The notes: generated by a model not told the origin, from the sequence alone. 61,199 bases of DNA from Nitrospirota bacterium (GCA_028876065.1 JAGWTI010000008.1:1-61199); one strand, 5' to 3'; numbered from the stretch's first letter, positions 16,331 through 25,078 are shown. Program-made: numbers and translations.

Positions 16331-17035
16331 TCAATAGGTCAGCGGAATGCGCCAGGACGAAAGGACACCTGCACGCCGTTCGCGCAGCAACAGTCCCTCG
16401 TGGCTCTCCACCGCGTCGATCACACGATCCGCCCTCCGCCGCAGAGCCTCCAACAGATGTCCCCGCCGGGGAAGCGACGGCGGCGGGCACAGGCAGAGGA
16501 TGCGGCAGCCCTGGCCGACCAGGAGCCGGAGCGAGGCGAACAAGACCTGCGCCAGCCGGACCGCCTTCGCCGCCGGCACCGTCTCGTCGTAGAACGTCTC
16601 CAGCGGTCCGGAGAGAATGACCGAACTGCCGCGGGCATCGCGCAGGGCCGGCCCCAGCCGTTCCGTGACCAGTTGGACCATCTGGTGGCAAGTAAAGGCC
16701 CGGGACACCTGGATGGAGGGCAAGATCGTACGCGGCAACGAACCGGCGGCGCGGGTCAGGCTGCCGATCAGAAAGGGATCGAATGAATTGGCCCCATCCA
16801 GATAGAACAGCGGCTCGCCGGTGAGGCTCCGGTCCACGGCGGCGCAGAGTCCCAGCTGGAGCACGGCGGGATGGCCGTGGAGCAGCACCAACCCATCACT
16901 CTGGGTCAGCCGCCAGGGCCCCTCATTGACGAGCCTGTGCACCGGAATCGGCGAGGGAACGGAGGACTCGACCGTCTCACGCATCGACGGCAACCGCAGC
17001 GACTGAATCTGGGGGAACGAAGTCCGGCTCGTCAT
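16331..17035 (-). CDS. degenerate RecA/Rad51-fold protein downstream of lexA
   Basis: 234 residues with an AGGAGG site. The sequence follows a RecA/RadA core: a strand-loop GLVLLHGHPAVLQLG where the Walker A Lys-Thr is absent, FYLDGANSFDPFLI with the typical Asp after the second strand, the IQVSRAFTCHQM block and a Walker B-like SSVILSGPLETFYDE. Loss of the P-loop lysine suggests no ATP hydrolysis, as in SulA/ImuA-type partners. It lies 25 bp after lexA and is probably SOS-regulated. A role in DNA damage response is inferred from position and fold. Confidence 0.6.
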   Translation of the reverse strand: MTSRTSFPQIQSLRLPSMRETVESSVPSPIPVHRLVNEGPWRLTQSDGLVLLHGHPAVLQLGLCAAVDRSLTGEPLFYLDGANSFDPFLIGSLTRAAGSLPRTILPSIQVSRAFTCHQMVQLVTERLGPALRDARGSSVILSGPLETFYDETVPAAKAVRLAQVLFASLRLLVGQGCRILCLCPPPSLPRRGHLLEALRRRADRVIDAVESHEGLLLRERRAGVLSSWRIPLTY

Positions 17036-17060
17036 GATCGCACCTCCTGGCCATGTCGGA

Positions 17061-17690
17061 TTAAGAAAGGAACGGAAGACGGAGCACCCCCTGCACCTTG
17101 CCCAAAATGCGGACGGTCGGACCGCCTGGCGTCAAAGGGATCGGTGCATACTTGGGATTCTCCGGCTGCAATTCGTATCCGTCGGCGGTTCTGGCCAGCC
17201 GTTTCACCGTGGCTTCGTCATCCAGCAGGGCCACGACCAACTCGCCCGGCTCCGCCTGATCCTGGGCTTTCACCAACACATGGTCCCCATCCAGAATGCC
17301 CGCGCCGACCATGCTGTCCCCTTTGACCTTCAAGAGAAACGGCTTGCCCCAGCGAACCAGGGATCGGTCCAGGACGACGCGATCGAGCACTTGTTCTTCC
17401 GCAAGCAGGGGCGGCCCGGCCGCGATCCGGCCCAAGATCGGCACCGATATTCCTTCGTTCTCGTCATGCCGCGGAGTACGGGTGACGTGGAGCGCCCGGC
17501 GCGCCCCGGCCTTCCGGACCAGATGGCCCTTCTTCGCCAAGGCGCTGAGGTGTTTCTTCACTCCGTTGAGACTCGACAGTCCGTGGTGATCGGCGATCTC
17601 GCGCAGCGTCGGCGGGTAGTGGTGCGTCGCTGTGTACCGCTCGACAAAATTCAGGATTAATTCCTGACGGCTAGTTAACTGTCCAACCAT
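17061..17690 (-). CDS. lexA: SOS repressor LexA
   Basis: 209 residues. The N-terminal winged helix (LTSRQELILNFVERY, then PPTLREIADHHGLSS) is followed by the S24 self-cleavage domain: Ala91-Gly92 scissile bond in RIAAGPP, nucleophile Ser126 in KGDSMVG and general base Lys163 in TVKRL. All residues needed for RecA-stimulated autolysis are present. The ATG has no Shine-Dalgarno sequence. A palindrome overlapping the start and a -10 just before it suggest autorepression and a leaderless mRNA. The RecA-fold gene at 16331 follows in the same operon. Confidence 0.95.
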   Translation of the reverse strand: MVGQLTSRQELILNFVERYTATHHYPPTLREIADHHGLSSLNGVKKHLSALAKKGHLVRKAGARRALHVTRTPRHDENEGISVPILGRIAAGPPLLAEEQVLDRVVLDRSLVRWGKPFLLKVKGDSMVGAGILDGDHVLVKAQDQAEPGELVVALLDDEATVKRLARTADGYELQPENPKYAPIPLTPGGPTVRILGKVQGVLRLPFLS

Positions 17691-17710
17691 GGTGCATAAA
17701 AGTACACCAT
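17689..17710. promoter_or_regulatory. candidate LexA operator (SOS box) at lexA start
   Basis: A 22 bp interrupted palindrome, ATGGTG at 17689-17694 and CACCAT at 17705-17710, with one more inner paired position (7 of the 8 outer pairs match). It covers the lexA start codon and the predicted -10 hexamer, the position expected for autorepression. The box does not resemble the E. coli CTGT-N8-ACAG type. Confidence 0.5.
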
Positions 17711-17728
17711 ACTGTAACTATCTGTCAA
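17699..17728 (-). promoter_or_regulatory. promoter of lexA
   Basis: On the minus strand, consensus TTGACA (17723-17728), an 18 bp spacer and TACTTT (17699-17704). The start codon follows 8 bp after the -10, so the transcript would begin at or very near the AUG. Confidence 0.5.
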
Positions 17729-17868
17729 GTTGCTTTATGTAATGCAATGTTTCAATGTGTTACGAATTAAGTCCGAGACGGTTGTCCGCGAAAAAGTCAG
17801 ATCGAAGCTGTCTCGACGAAGGGATACAATAGGCGTTTGCTTTGAACAAGAGAGGACCCAGCACCATC

Positions 17869-18897
17869 ATGCCCTCGGAAAAACTTCAGTCGCATCTGGT
17901 CACGGCTCAGTCCGTGGAGCAGGCGCTCGCATCGGTAGAGAATCGACTGGACAAACTCAACCTTCCCGTGTTGGAGCAGAAGCTGGGATCGAGCTTGGCC
18001 GCCCTCATGCGCGCGACGGAGGCCGAACCGGAAGCCCGGTGGGCACTGCGGTTCTCCAACGAGAAGGCCTTTTTGTTGTCGTTGGCGGAAGATGCGGCCA
18101 AGAGCGAGTTCGGCCGGTTTCTCCTCTGTGCGCGAGGCTTGAACTGGCGGACGACCGACCTACTCTTCGATCCGGCCTATCAGGCGACGCTGCGGCGGCA
18201 GGAACGTGACGGGAGCCTCTGTTTCTTCGATCGCCTGGCCTTCTTCGCCTGTCCTCTCTTCCTCGCCACACGAGAACGGTTCGGCATCTTTCAGCGACAC
18301 ACGCAGCCGCTGGTCGCAGAGGGAGCCAGCTTGGCGAGCCTGCCCTGCGGCCGGATGCGGGACTTGCTCAGCCTCGATTATTCCCGCATCGTGCGCGGCA
18401 TTCGGCTGGTCGGCCTCGACAAGGACCCGGAGGCGCTGCAGGGCGCCCAGATCTTCGCCGCCGAGGTGCAGGCGCAGAAACCGTTGCACGGGACCATTGA
18501 ATTTCGCGTGAGCGACGGGCTCCGGCCAGGGCTCACCGAGGCCGGTATCCGTCGAGAATTCGACCTGGTCACCAGCAACGGATTGAACATCTATCTCAAC
18601 GACGACCAATGCGTAACCTTCTACCGCCACGTGCAGGAAGCGCTGAAGCCGGGCGGAACGTTCATCACCAGCCACATCGTGCCGACTGACGAATACCGGT
18701 GGGATCAGATCAACCGGGACCATTGGCGCCTCCAAGCCGTCATCCTGACCGTGCTGATCGGCGCCCTCTGGGAACCTCGGGTGAAGCCGCGCGGGCTGGT
18801 GCAGGAACAGTTGGAAACGGCGGGATTCCGTGAGATCCGAGTCTTCCCGGATGCGCAAGGCATCTTTCCGACCTTCGTCGCAAAGAAGCCCCACTAG
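17869..18897 (+). CDS. class I SAM-dependent methyltransferase
   Basis: 342 residues from the ATG at 17869; a TTG at 17842 would add nine. The helical N-terminal part (residues 1-150) has no known match. The methyltransferase core contains GASLASLPCGRMRDLLSLD (motif I region), VGLDKDPEAL (acidic end of strand 2), FDLVTSNGLNIYL (motif IV region) and LKPGGTFITSHIV. The core resembles proteins that pair a methyltransferase with a helical lid, acting on small molecules. Substrate unknown. Divergent from lexA; a TACAAT hexamer at 17825-17830 may be its -10. Confidence 0.75.
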   Translation: MPSEKLQSHLVTAQSVEQALASVENRLDKLNLPVLEQKLGSSLAALMRATEAEPEARWALRFSNEKAFLLSLAEDAAKSEFGRFLLCARGLNWRTTDLLFDPAYQATLRRQERDGSLCFFDRLAFFACPLFLATRERFGIFQRHTQPLVAEGASLASLPCGRMRDLLSLDYSRIVRGIRLVGLDKDPEALQGAQIFAAEVQAQKPLHGTIEFRVSDGLRPGLTEAGIRREFDLVTSNGLNIYLNDDQCVTFYRHVQEALKPGGTFITSHIVPTDEYRWDQINRDHWRLQAVILTVLIGALWEPRVKPRGLVQEQLETAGFREIRVFPDAQGIFPTFVAKKPH

Positions 18898-18909
18898 TCC
18901 GGAATCTGT

Positions 18910-19473
18910 TCAGCAGAGCTGCCTGTAACGGAAGCAACGCACCTCATGGTCGTTGACCATGCCGACGGCTTGCATGAAGGCGTAGCAGATCGTCGAGCCG
19001 ACGAACGTGAATCCGCGTTTGACCAGGTCCTTGCTCAAGGCGTCCGATTCGGGAGTCTTCACCGGCACCTGGGCAAGCGAGCGCCGGCGATGGACTTGGG
19101 GCGTCCCTCCGACGAACCGCCAGAGGTAGGCATCGAAGCTCCCGAACTCTTGCTGCACGGCCAGAAAGGCCGTGGCGTTTTGGATGGCCGCGGCGATCTT
19201 GAGCCGATTGCGCACGATGCCTGCATTCCCCATCAGTTGCTTGACTTTGCGCCGCCCGTACCGAGCCACGATTGACGCATCGAATCCGTCGAACGCTTCG
19301 CGATAGGCCTCGCGTTTCTTCAGAATCGTGGCCCAGCTGAGGCCGGCCTGGGCCCCTTCCAGGATCAAGAATTCGAACAACAACCGGTCGTCGTGCACCG
19401 GCCGCCCCCATTCCTCATCGTGGTAGCGGACCATCAACTCGTCGGCATCGGCGGCCCAGGCGCACCGCTTCAT
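18910..19473 (-). CDS. tag: DNA-3-methyladenine glycosylase I
   Basis: 187 residues, normal length. Tag removes 3-methyladenine from DNA in base excision repair. The signature zinc and recognition elements are present: RCAWA at the N terminus (Cys ligand), YHDEEWGRPVHDD, the helix-hairpin-helix LSWATILKKREAYREAF, and the C-terminal FVGSTICYAFMQAVGMVNDH with its His. It begins 3 bp after the dehydrogenase gene ends and is probably cotranscribed with it. Confidence 0.95.
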   Translation of the reverse strand: MKRCAWAADADELMVRYHDEEWGRPVHDDRLLFEFLILEGAQAGLSWATILKKREAYREAFDGFDASIVARYGRRKVKQLMGNAGIVRNRLKIAAAIQNATAFLAVQQEFGSFDAYLWRFVGGTPQVHRRRSLAQVPVKTPESDALSKDLVKRGFTFVGSTICYAFMQAVGMVNDHEVRCFRYRQLC

Positions 19474-19476
19474 CGC

Positions 19477-20352
19477 TTATCCTTCGTTCGCGCGGGACGG
19501 GTTCACCAGGCTATGGACCGCCGAATAGTCCACATCGGCCAGGCCCTGGTCCATGGCGTGCTGCAAGAGCGCGCGCACGCCGGAGGCGCAGTCGGGATTG
19601 AGTCCGAGGCCCTTGGCCTCGTCGAGAAACAGGTCCAGATCTTTCAGCAGGTTCTTCGTGGAGAAGTTGGGATTGGCATAGTCGCGCGCCAGCAGGCGCG
19701 GCAGCTTTTTCTCGAAGGCCGGGGCAAAGAGGGCGCTCCGACGCAGGATATCCATGAACGTATCGACGGGAATGTCTTCCCGCTGCACCAGCCCGACGCT
19801 CAGCGAAAAGGCGGCGATTTCCGCCGCGATGAGCTGGTTGAGCGCCAGCTTGAGCGCCGCGGCCTTGCCCACCGGGCCGATCAAACGCAGCTCGGGGCCG
19901 AAGCCCCTGAGCAACCCGGCCCAGCGAGCGAACTGCGCTTCCGTGCCGCCCACCATGACCAACAACCGTTGGGCTGTTGCCTCGGCAATGCTGCCCAGGA
20001 CCGGCGCTTCCAGATAGTCTCCGCCGGCCGCTTGCACTTCCTGCTGAATCGCCCGGCTCTCCTGCGGCCCGATCGTGCCCATCTGAATCACGGTCCGGCC
20101 CGTGAGCTCCGCCTTCCCCGCCGGCGACAGCAACACACGGTTGATCGCCCCCGCATCCGCCAGCATCAGGATCACGCAATCGCCGGTACGGATCGCTTCG
20201 TCCGGCGTAGCGGCCACCGCCATGCCGGCTTTCGGCAAGTCCGCGACTTTCTCTTTCGTCCGGTTGTAGACCGTCACCCGATGGCCGGCCGCGTGCAGCC
20301 GCTCCGCCATCGGCCGTCCCAACAGCCCGGCTCCCAGCCATGCGACGTTCAT
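19477..20352 (-). CDS. beta-hydroxyacid dehydrogenase family oxidoreductase
   Basis: 291 residues of the 3-hydroxyisobutyrate/glyoxylate-succinic semialdehyde reductase family. The Rossmann start WLGAGLLGRPMAERL, with an Arg after strand 2 (NRTKEK), suggests NADP(H). IQMGTIGPQES corresponds to the substrate-binding DMST motif region, APVLGS to the conserved G-S loop, and the catalytic Lys lies in AALKLALNQLI. Cytoplasmic. It precedes tag by 3 bp. The substrate may be a small aldehyde or beta-hydroxyacid. Confidence 0.88.
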   Translation of the reverse strand: MNVAWLGAGLLGRPMAERLHAAGHRVTVYNRTKEKVADLPKAGMAVAATPDEAIRTGDCVILMLADAGAINRVLLSPAGKAELTGRTVIQMGTIGPQESRAIQQEVQAAGGDYLEAPVLGSIAEATAQRLLVMVGGTEAQFARWAGLLRGFGPELRLIGPVGKAAALKLALNQLIAAEIAAFSLSVGLVQREDIPVDTFMDILRRSALFAPAFEKKLPRLLARDYANPNFSTKNLLKDLDLFLDEAKGLGLNPDCASGVRALLQHAMDQGLADVDYSAVHSLVNPSRANEG

Positions 20353-20453
20353 CTGGAACCCTCCAAGTCCTGCTCGGTTTCGCTCAAGGTTGCCGCGTCA
20401 TTGGCCGATCTGAGAGTCGGCGATTGCCCCAATGACGCTCCGACCGTCCCCTG

Positions 20454-20482
20454 ATTGTACGAAATCGAGCCGTGAAAGTCAG
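20454..20482 (-). promoter_or_regulatory. promoter of the dehydrogenase-tag operon
   Basis: On the minus strand CTGACT (20477-20482), 17 bp spacer, TACAAT (20454-20459). The leader would be about 95 nt. Confidence 0.5.
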
Positions 20483-20561
20483 GACAGACTCGCCCAAGCT
20501 CCTCGAACCGGATTACAATAGGCGCGCGCTCGCAAAAGACCCGCTCAAAAGGAAGCCCGCT

Positions 20562-21236
20562 ATGTCCGACAACCACCGGTGGCGCTGGGTTGCCCTCTAC
20601 GCCGTAGCCATGGCCTGGGTGGAAGCGACCATCGTCTTTTATCTCCGCACGATCGCCAACCAGCCGGACCCCTACCAACCCATCGCCGCGGAGTTTCCCC
20701 TGACGTTGGTGCGGACCGAGATGGGACGCGAAGCGGCCACGCTCCTCATGTTGTTGGCGGTGGGCTGGTTGGCGGGCCGGTCCTGGCGCAGCCGCCTCGG
20801 GTATACCCTCGTCGCCTTCGGGCTGTGGGATCTGTTCTACTACGTCTTTCTCGCCGTCATCACCGGATGGCCCCGCTCGCTCGCGGATTGGGACATCTTG
20901 TTTCTGCTCCCGCTGCCCTGGTGGGGTCCCGTCTGGTCGCCGGTGTCCATCGCCGTGCTGATGGTGGCTGGAGGCACACTGATGAGCCGGTACGACCAAG
21001 CGCAGCGCCCACTGTGGCCCAGGGGCTGGGCCTGGCGCGTGCAAGGGGCCGGCCTGGTCCTGGCCCTCTACGTCTTCATGGCCGATGCGATCCGGGTGAT
21101 GGGGGAGGGGATGGAGGCCTGGCGTGTCTTGCGCCCCACCTGGTTCAACTGGCCGCTGTTTCTCGTCGCCTTGCTGCTGATGGCCGCTCCGTTCCTGGAT
21201 GTATGGCGCCAGCAACGGAACGGCCGCGCGGCCTGA
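20562..21236 (+). CDS. integral membrane protein of unknown function
   Basis: 224 residues from the ATG at 20562 (AAAGGA site 10 bp upstream). About six hydrophobic helices: WVALYAVAMAWVEATIVFYL, a pair around ATLLMLLAVGWLAG and GYTLVAFGLWDLFYYVFLAVI, SPVSIAVLMVAGG, a fifth at VQGAGLVLALYVFM and the last at PLFLVALLLMAAP. Conserved Trp, Glu and Asp lie inside the first and third helices. No family recognised; it could be a small transporter or enzyme scaffold. Confidence 0.7.
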   Translation: MSDNHRWRWVALYAVAMAWVEATIVFYLRTIANQPDPYQPIAAEFPLTLVRTEMGREAATLLMLLAVGWLAGRSWRSRLGYTLVAFGLWDLFYYVFLAVITGWPRSLADWDILFLLPLPWWGPVWSPVSIAVLMVAGGTLMSRYDQAQRPLWPRGWAWRVQGAGLVLALYVFMADAIRVMGEGMEAWRVLRPTWFNWPLFLVALLLMAAPFLDVWRQQRNGRAA

Positions 21237-21249
21237 CGATCGCGGACGC

Positions 21250-22284
21250 TTACTTCGGCAGGCTCATCGCGCAGCGAAACCCCACGGTGTCGTGGCGGTA
21301 GATGGGCGTGTCCCAGTCGCGGTTGGCGGAGCGGGCGCGCAGCGGCCCGTTCGCCCAGGAGCCGCCCCGGATCACTTTGTATTGGCCGGTCGCCGGCCCT
21401 TGGGGATTGTGCTCCGGCTCTTTCTTGTAACTCCCCCCATACCAATCCTGGGTCCACTCCGCCACGTTGCCGATCATCCCGTGCAAGCCCCAGGGATTGG
21501 GCTCGAACGAGCCGACGGGCGAGGTGCGGGGATACCCGTCGTTGTATCCTTGCACAATCCCGCCGATCAGGTACCGTGCCGACTCGTCGGCGATGTTACC
21601 CACTTTCCGATCATGCGGCACTTCATCGCCCCACCAAAAGAGCGTGTCGGTCCCGGCTCTGGCCGCATATTCCCATTCCGATTCGGTCGGCAACCGCTTG
21701 CCCGCCCAGAGACAGTAGGCCGTGGCATCTTCCCAGGAAACGGACACCACCGGATGTTGGTCGCGGTGGGGCAGGCTCGGCGTCTCGCCCCCCTCCGGCT
21801 GTCGCCAACTGGCGCCCTTCACCGATACCAATCCCCGGCCCTGCACCCAGGCCTTGGCCCAGCCTTCCCGTTCGGCCGTCGTCAGGTACCCGGTGGCGGC
21901 GGTGAATTGGGCGAAGAGGCGATGGGTGACTTCCTGCGCATCCAAATAAAAGGCATCGAGCGAGACCTTGTGGCGAGGCATTTCGTCTTCGTACCAGCCC
22001 ACGCAGGTCGCCTCGTCCACCTCCTGGCTCATACGACAGTCCTGAATCGCCACATCCACTTCTTCCCTGGTGCTGCCCATCCAGAACGAGCCTTGCGGCA
22101 CCAAGATCATGGTCGCACCGTCTCTCCCCACAATCTCCTGCCCAGGCCCTTGCGCGGCGTTGGGCTGCGTGGGCCCGCCCGGATGATATTCGGCAAGACC
22201 GGGGCCCGGACGGACGGTCAGAGCACCGAGCGCCAACACCGCTCCGATTGTCAGGCCTGTCAACGAGACCCTGCCCTGTCTCAT
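21250..22284 (-). CDS. exported SUMF1/formylglycine-generating-enzyme-like protein
   Basis: 344 residues from the ATG at 22284, which leads into a signal peptide (LTGLTIGAVLALGAL). The SUMF1 domain occupies residues about 50-340: FWMGS, PRHKVSLDAFYLDAQEVT, PVVSVSWEDATAYCLWAG, RLPTESEWEYAAR, GNVAEWTQDWY and IRGGSWANGPLRARSANR, ending GFRCAM. The catalytic Cys pair of true formylglycine-generating enzymes is not at its usual place after RGGSW. It is therefore more likely a non-sulfatase relative used for ligand or protein binding or in redox pathways. Periplasmic. Confidence 0.82.
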   Translation of the reverse strand: MRQGRVSLTGLTIGAVLALGALTVRPGPGLAEYHPGGPTQPNAAQGPGQEIVGRDGATMILVPQGSFWMGSTREEVDVAIQDCRMSQEVDEATCVGWYEDEMPRHKVSLDAFYLDAQEVTHRLFAQFTAATGYLTTAEREGWAKAWVQGRGLVSVKGASWRQPEGGETPSLPHRDQHPVVSVSWEDATAYCLWAGKRLPTESEWEYAARAGTDTLFWWGDEVPHDRKVGNIADESARYLIGGIVQGYNDGYPRTSPVGSFEPNPWGLHGMIGNVAEWTQDWYGGSYKKEPEHNPQGPATGQYKVIRGGSWANGPLRARSANRDWDTPIYRHDTVGFRCAMSLPK

Positions 22285-22451
22285 GCCGCACCGGTCTGCT
22301 GTCTCATCGTTTCGATCCTGTGATTGCCGGCGATCGTTCGGGAGAGAGTAAAAGAATCCGACGCCGCGCACAAGAGGCTGGTCTTTTGCCATTGGCCCAG
22401 GTAGGCTGATCCCGATTTTCTATGCGACGGGCACCCGCGCGGGATCGAACG

Positions 22452-23600
22452 ATGACGGACGCCGCCTCATACCAGTTCTCCGGACAGCGGTTCACCGTCG
22501 AATACCGTTTGAGCGGGACGGAGGCGGAAGCGCGCACGAAAGCGTCCTTGGTCTGCAACGATCAGACGGTCGAAGCCCCCGACAAGATCCTTCCGGCCGG
22601 CATGATCCGCGAACAGATTCTGGGACGGGTGGAACGGTTCGCCGGCGCGGCCGGCTTCTCGCTTGCCGCCGTCAGCTATCCGATCGAGCTGCTCGGCGGC
22701 GACTGCGCCCAACTGCTCAACGTCCTGTTCGGCATGAGCAGCCTCAGGCCCGGCGTCCGCGTGGAACGGGTGGAGTTCCCCGAGCCGGCGTTGTCCGATT
22801 GGCCCGGACCGCGCTTCGGCCGAAACGGATGGCGCGATCTCGTCGGCATCCCCGTCCGTCCGCTCGTCTGCGGCGTGCTCAAACCGCTCGGCTTGCCCCC
22901 CGCCGCTCTGGCCGACCTGGCCTATCAATTCGCCCTGGGCGGACTCGACCTCGTCAAAGACGACCAGGGCCTGGGCGACCAGCCCTTTTGCCCCTTCAAA
23001 GAGCGAGTGGCCCGTTGCGCCGAGGCCGTGGCCAAGGCCAATCAAGAAACCGGGCGGCGCTGCCTGTACCTGGCGCATGTGACCGGCCGCTGGGAAACGA
23101 TGAGACAGCGAGCCCTGTACGCGAAGCAAGCCGGGGCCGGCGGCCTGCTGGTCTGCCCAGGGCCGGCCGGGTTCGATGCATTGCGCGACCTCGCGATGGA
23201 CGACGCCGTTGCGCTCCCGATCCTGAGTCACCCGGCCCTGCTCGGAAGTTTTGTCACACAGGCGGACAGTGGGATGGCGCCGGCCTTCGTCTTCGGCCAA
23301 TTGCCCCGCCTGGCTGGCGCCGACGCCAGCTTGTACCCGATCTACCATGCGGGATTTCCGATCACGAGGGACGACTGCCGGGCCATTGCCAAGGCTTGCG
23401 GCGAATCCTGGGGCCACCTGAAGCCGATCTTTCCCACGGCGGCAGGCCGCATGGGATTCGAGCGGGTCCTCGAAATGTGCGAGTTCTACGGACAGGACTT
23501 GCTCTTCATCCTAGGCAGCAGCATCCAGCAGCATCGGGCCGGATTGGTCAAGGCCTGCCGGCTGTTCATGGACGAAGTGGCGCGCAGCGCCAAGCTGTAG
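22452..23600 (+). CDS. RuBisCO-like protein (form IV)
   Basis: 382 residues from the ATG at 22452; an ATG at 22422 is also in frame. It aligns with the RuBisCO large-subunit fold: an N-terminal alpha/beta domain (FTVEYRL), then a barrel with VLKPLGLPP (Lys144 in place of K175) and GGLDLVKDDQGLGDQPF. In the latter Lys169 and Asp171 are kept but the carbamate-site Glu204 is replaced by Gln, and the second Lys of the KPK motif is lost. LSHPALLGSF and FGQLPRLAGAD follow. Carboxylase activity is therefore unlikely; an enolase- or isomerase-type role in sulfur or thiomethyl sugar metabolism is possible. No small subunit or Calvin-cycle gene is adjacent. Confidence 0.88.
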   Translation: MTDAASYQFSGQRFTVEYRLSGTEAEARTKASLVCNDQTVEAPDKILPAGMIREQILGRVERFAGAAGFSLAAVSYPIELLGGDCAQLLNVLFGMSSLRPGVRVERVEFPEPALSDWPGPRFGRNGWRDLVGIPVRPLVCGVLKPLGLPPAALADLAYQFALGGLDLVKDDQGLGDQPFCPFKERVARCAEAVAKANQETGRRCLYLAHVTGRWETMRQRALYAKQAGAGGLLVCPGPAGFDALRDLAMDDAVALPILSHPALLGSFVTQADSGMAPAFVFGQLPRLAGADASLYPIYHAGFPITRDDCRAIAKACGESWGHLKPIFPTAAGRMGFERVLEMCEFYGQDLLFILGSSIQQHRAGLVKACRLFMDEVARSAKL

Positions 23601-23711
23601 CGAGCTATAGAAAACGTCGCGCTGCGCGACACCGTTTCATGGGCCGGGCACATCATAGCCCGTCGGTAGAGCTGGCGCGTCACTGCCCAAAGGAAGATGG
23701 TCTGAAAGTTT

Positions 23712-25028
23712 CTATCGCGCCAAGTTATCGAAGAGGTCATGTGCCGGCCATTGCGCGGCGCCCTGGACCAGTTGCGGGATGAGGCTGTCCATCATCTCCT
23801 TGAAATAACCCAAAAAATCTCTGGTGGGGAGGAAATTAAAGATCATCGCCACGGTCACGCCCTGGTCTCCCAGCCGCTGGACGATGGCGCTCGTGCCGAT
23901 AATGGCGCCGGTGTGTTCCCACTTTCCGGTAGCCGGCCAGACGACCCAGCCTTTGGCGGAGAAGGCCGGCGCATCTTTCACGTCAGGACGGTCTGGCCGA
24001 GCCGTCATCAGGTCCACCGTCTCTTGCTTCAGAATGTGCTGCCGCGGAGCCTTGACCTGGGTCTTTGTGTCCACGGCCGTCACGAATTTGGCCAGGTCGG
24101 AGGCCGTCGCCAGCCAGCCCCCGTGGGCATCCATGGCTTCCACCGACACATCGCCTCCATAGGCCGCCGTCACCTGCGCCGCTTCTTCGTTATAGACCGA
24201 CCACAAGAGTTGCTCTTCCGGGTAGAAGTAGTACCGGGCTTCGTCCGGCTGGCGATCCTTGAACCGCGTCTTTCCGAGCTTCATCCTCGTGATCCCGGCA
24301 GGGGCCAGGACCTTGGCTTTCACATAGTCCTCGTAGCGCATCTTGGAGACCGCCTCGATCACCCGGCCCAGCACGTTGTAGCCGAGGTTGGAATAGTCGA
24401 ACTTGGTTCCGGGATCGAAGTCCAGCGGTTTGCCCATGATGTAGCGAATAATGGTCTGGGGGCCGGCCGGGCGAGGCTCGCCGAAGGCGTCCGCCGCTTC
24501 CCGGAGATACATGACCTGCTGGTCGTAGATGCTATAGGGCCCCCGGCTCCACCCGCCGGAATGTTCCAGCAGCATGCGGACCGTGATCTCGTTCAACCGT
24601 GGATCCACGACAGCGTTGGGTAGCGGTTTGAAACCGTTCTCCTTCGTCAGGATGGCCTTGAAGACCCGGTTGTCGAGGTGCAGTTGCCCCTCCTCCACCA
24701 GCTTCATGATGGCGACGCCGGTGATGGGCTTCGACACGCTGGCGATGCGGAAGAGCGTGTCCGGCTTGGCGGGCAGTTTGGCCTCCTGGTCCGCATAGCC
24801 GAATCCTCGCGAATAGACCAACCGGCCGTCCTTCACGATCGCCACCTGCCCGCCGGGCACGTGCCACTTGGTCATGAACGATGTCAGCGCCGCCTCGACC
24901 TGTTGCATCCCAGGCACATCCGGCCCGGTGATCGGCACCGCGTCCGCCAGGCTCTCGGATGAAACCGAGAGCAGCGTCGCCGCCAATACCAGCCCCAAGA
25001 GGATCACGGCAAAGATTCGCCTACGCAT
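23712..25028 (-). CDS. exported beta-lactamase-fold serine hydrolase
   Basis: 438 residues from the ATG at 25028, with AAAGGAGG upstream and a signal peptide (MRRRIFAVILLGLVLAATLL). Catalytic motifs: Ser-x-x-Lys in SVSKP, Tyr-x-Asn in YSNLGYNVLG and HTGAIIGT as the third motif. QVAIVKDGRLVYSRGFGYAD matches the usual N-terminal strand pair. It is a family relative of the lipoprotein at 12133 but soluble in the periplasm. Esterase, peptidase or amidase activity is possible. Confidence 0.85.
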   Translation of the reverse strand: MRRRIFAVILLGLVLAATLLSVSSESLADAVPITGPDVPGMQQVEAALTSFMTKWHVPGGQVAIVKDGRLVYSRGFGYADQEAKLPAKPDTLFRIASVSKPITGVAIMKLVEEGQLHLDNRVFKAILTKENGFKPLPNAVVDPRLNEITVRMLLEHSGGWSRGPYSIYDQQVMYLREAADAFGEPRPAGPQTIIRYIMGKPLDFDPGTKFDYSNLGYNVLGRVIEAVSKMRYEDYVKAKVLAPAGITRMKLGKTRFKDRQPDEARYYFYPEEQLLWSVYNEEAAQVTAAYGGDVSVEAMDAHGGWLATASDLAKFVTAVDTKTQVKAPRQHILKQETVDLMTARPDRPDVKDAPAFSAKGWVVWPATGKWEHTGAIIGTSAIVQRLGDQGVTVAMIFNFLPTRDFLGYFKEMMDSLIPQLVQGAAQWPAHDLFDNLAR

Positions 25029-25078
25029 CTGACCGCCTCCTTTGCTCAGACAAGGAGAATGAACCACCCGCAATAGGC

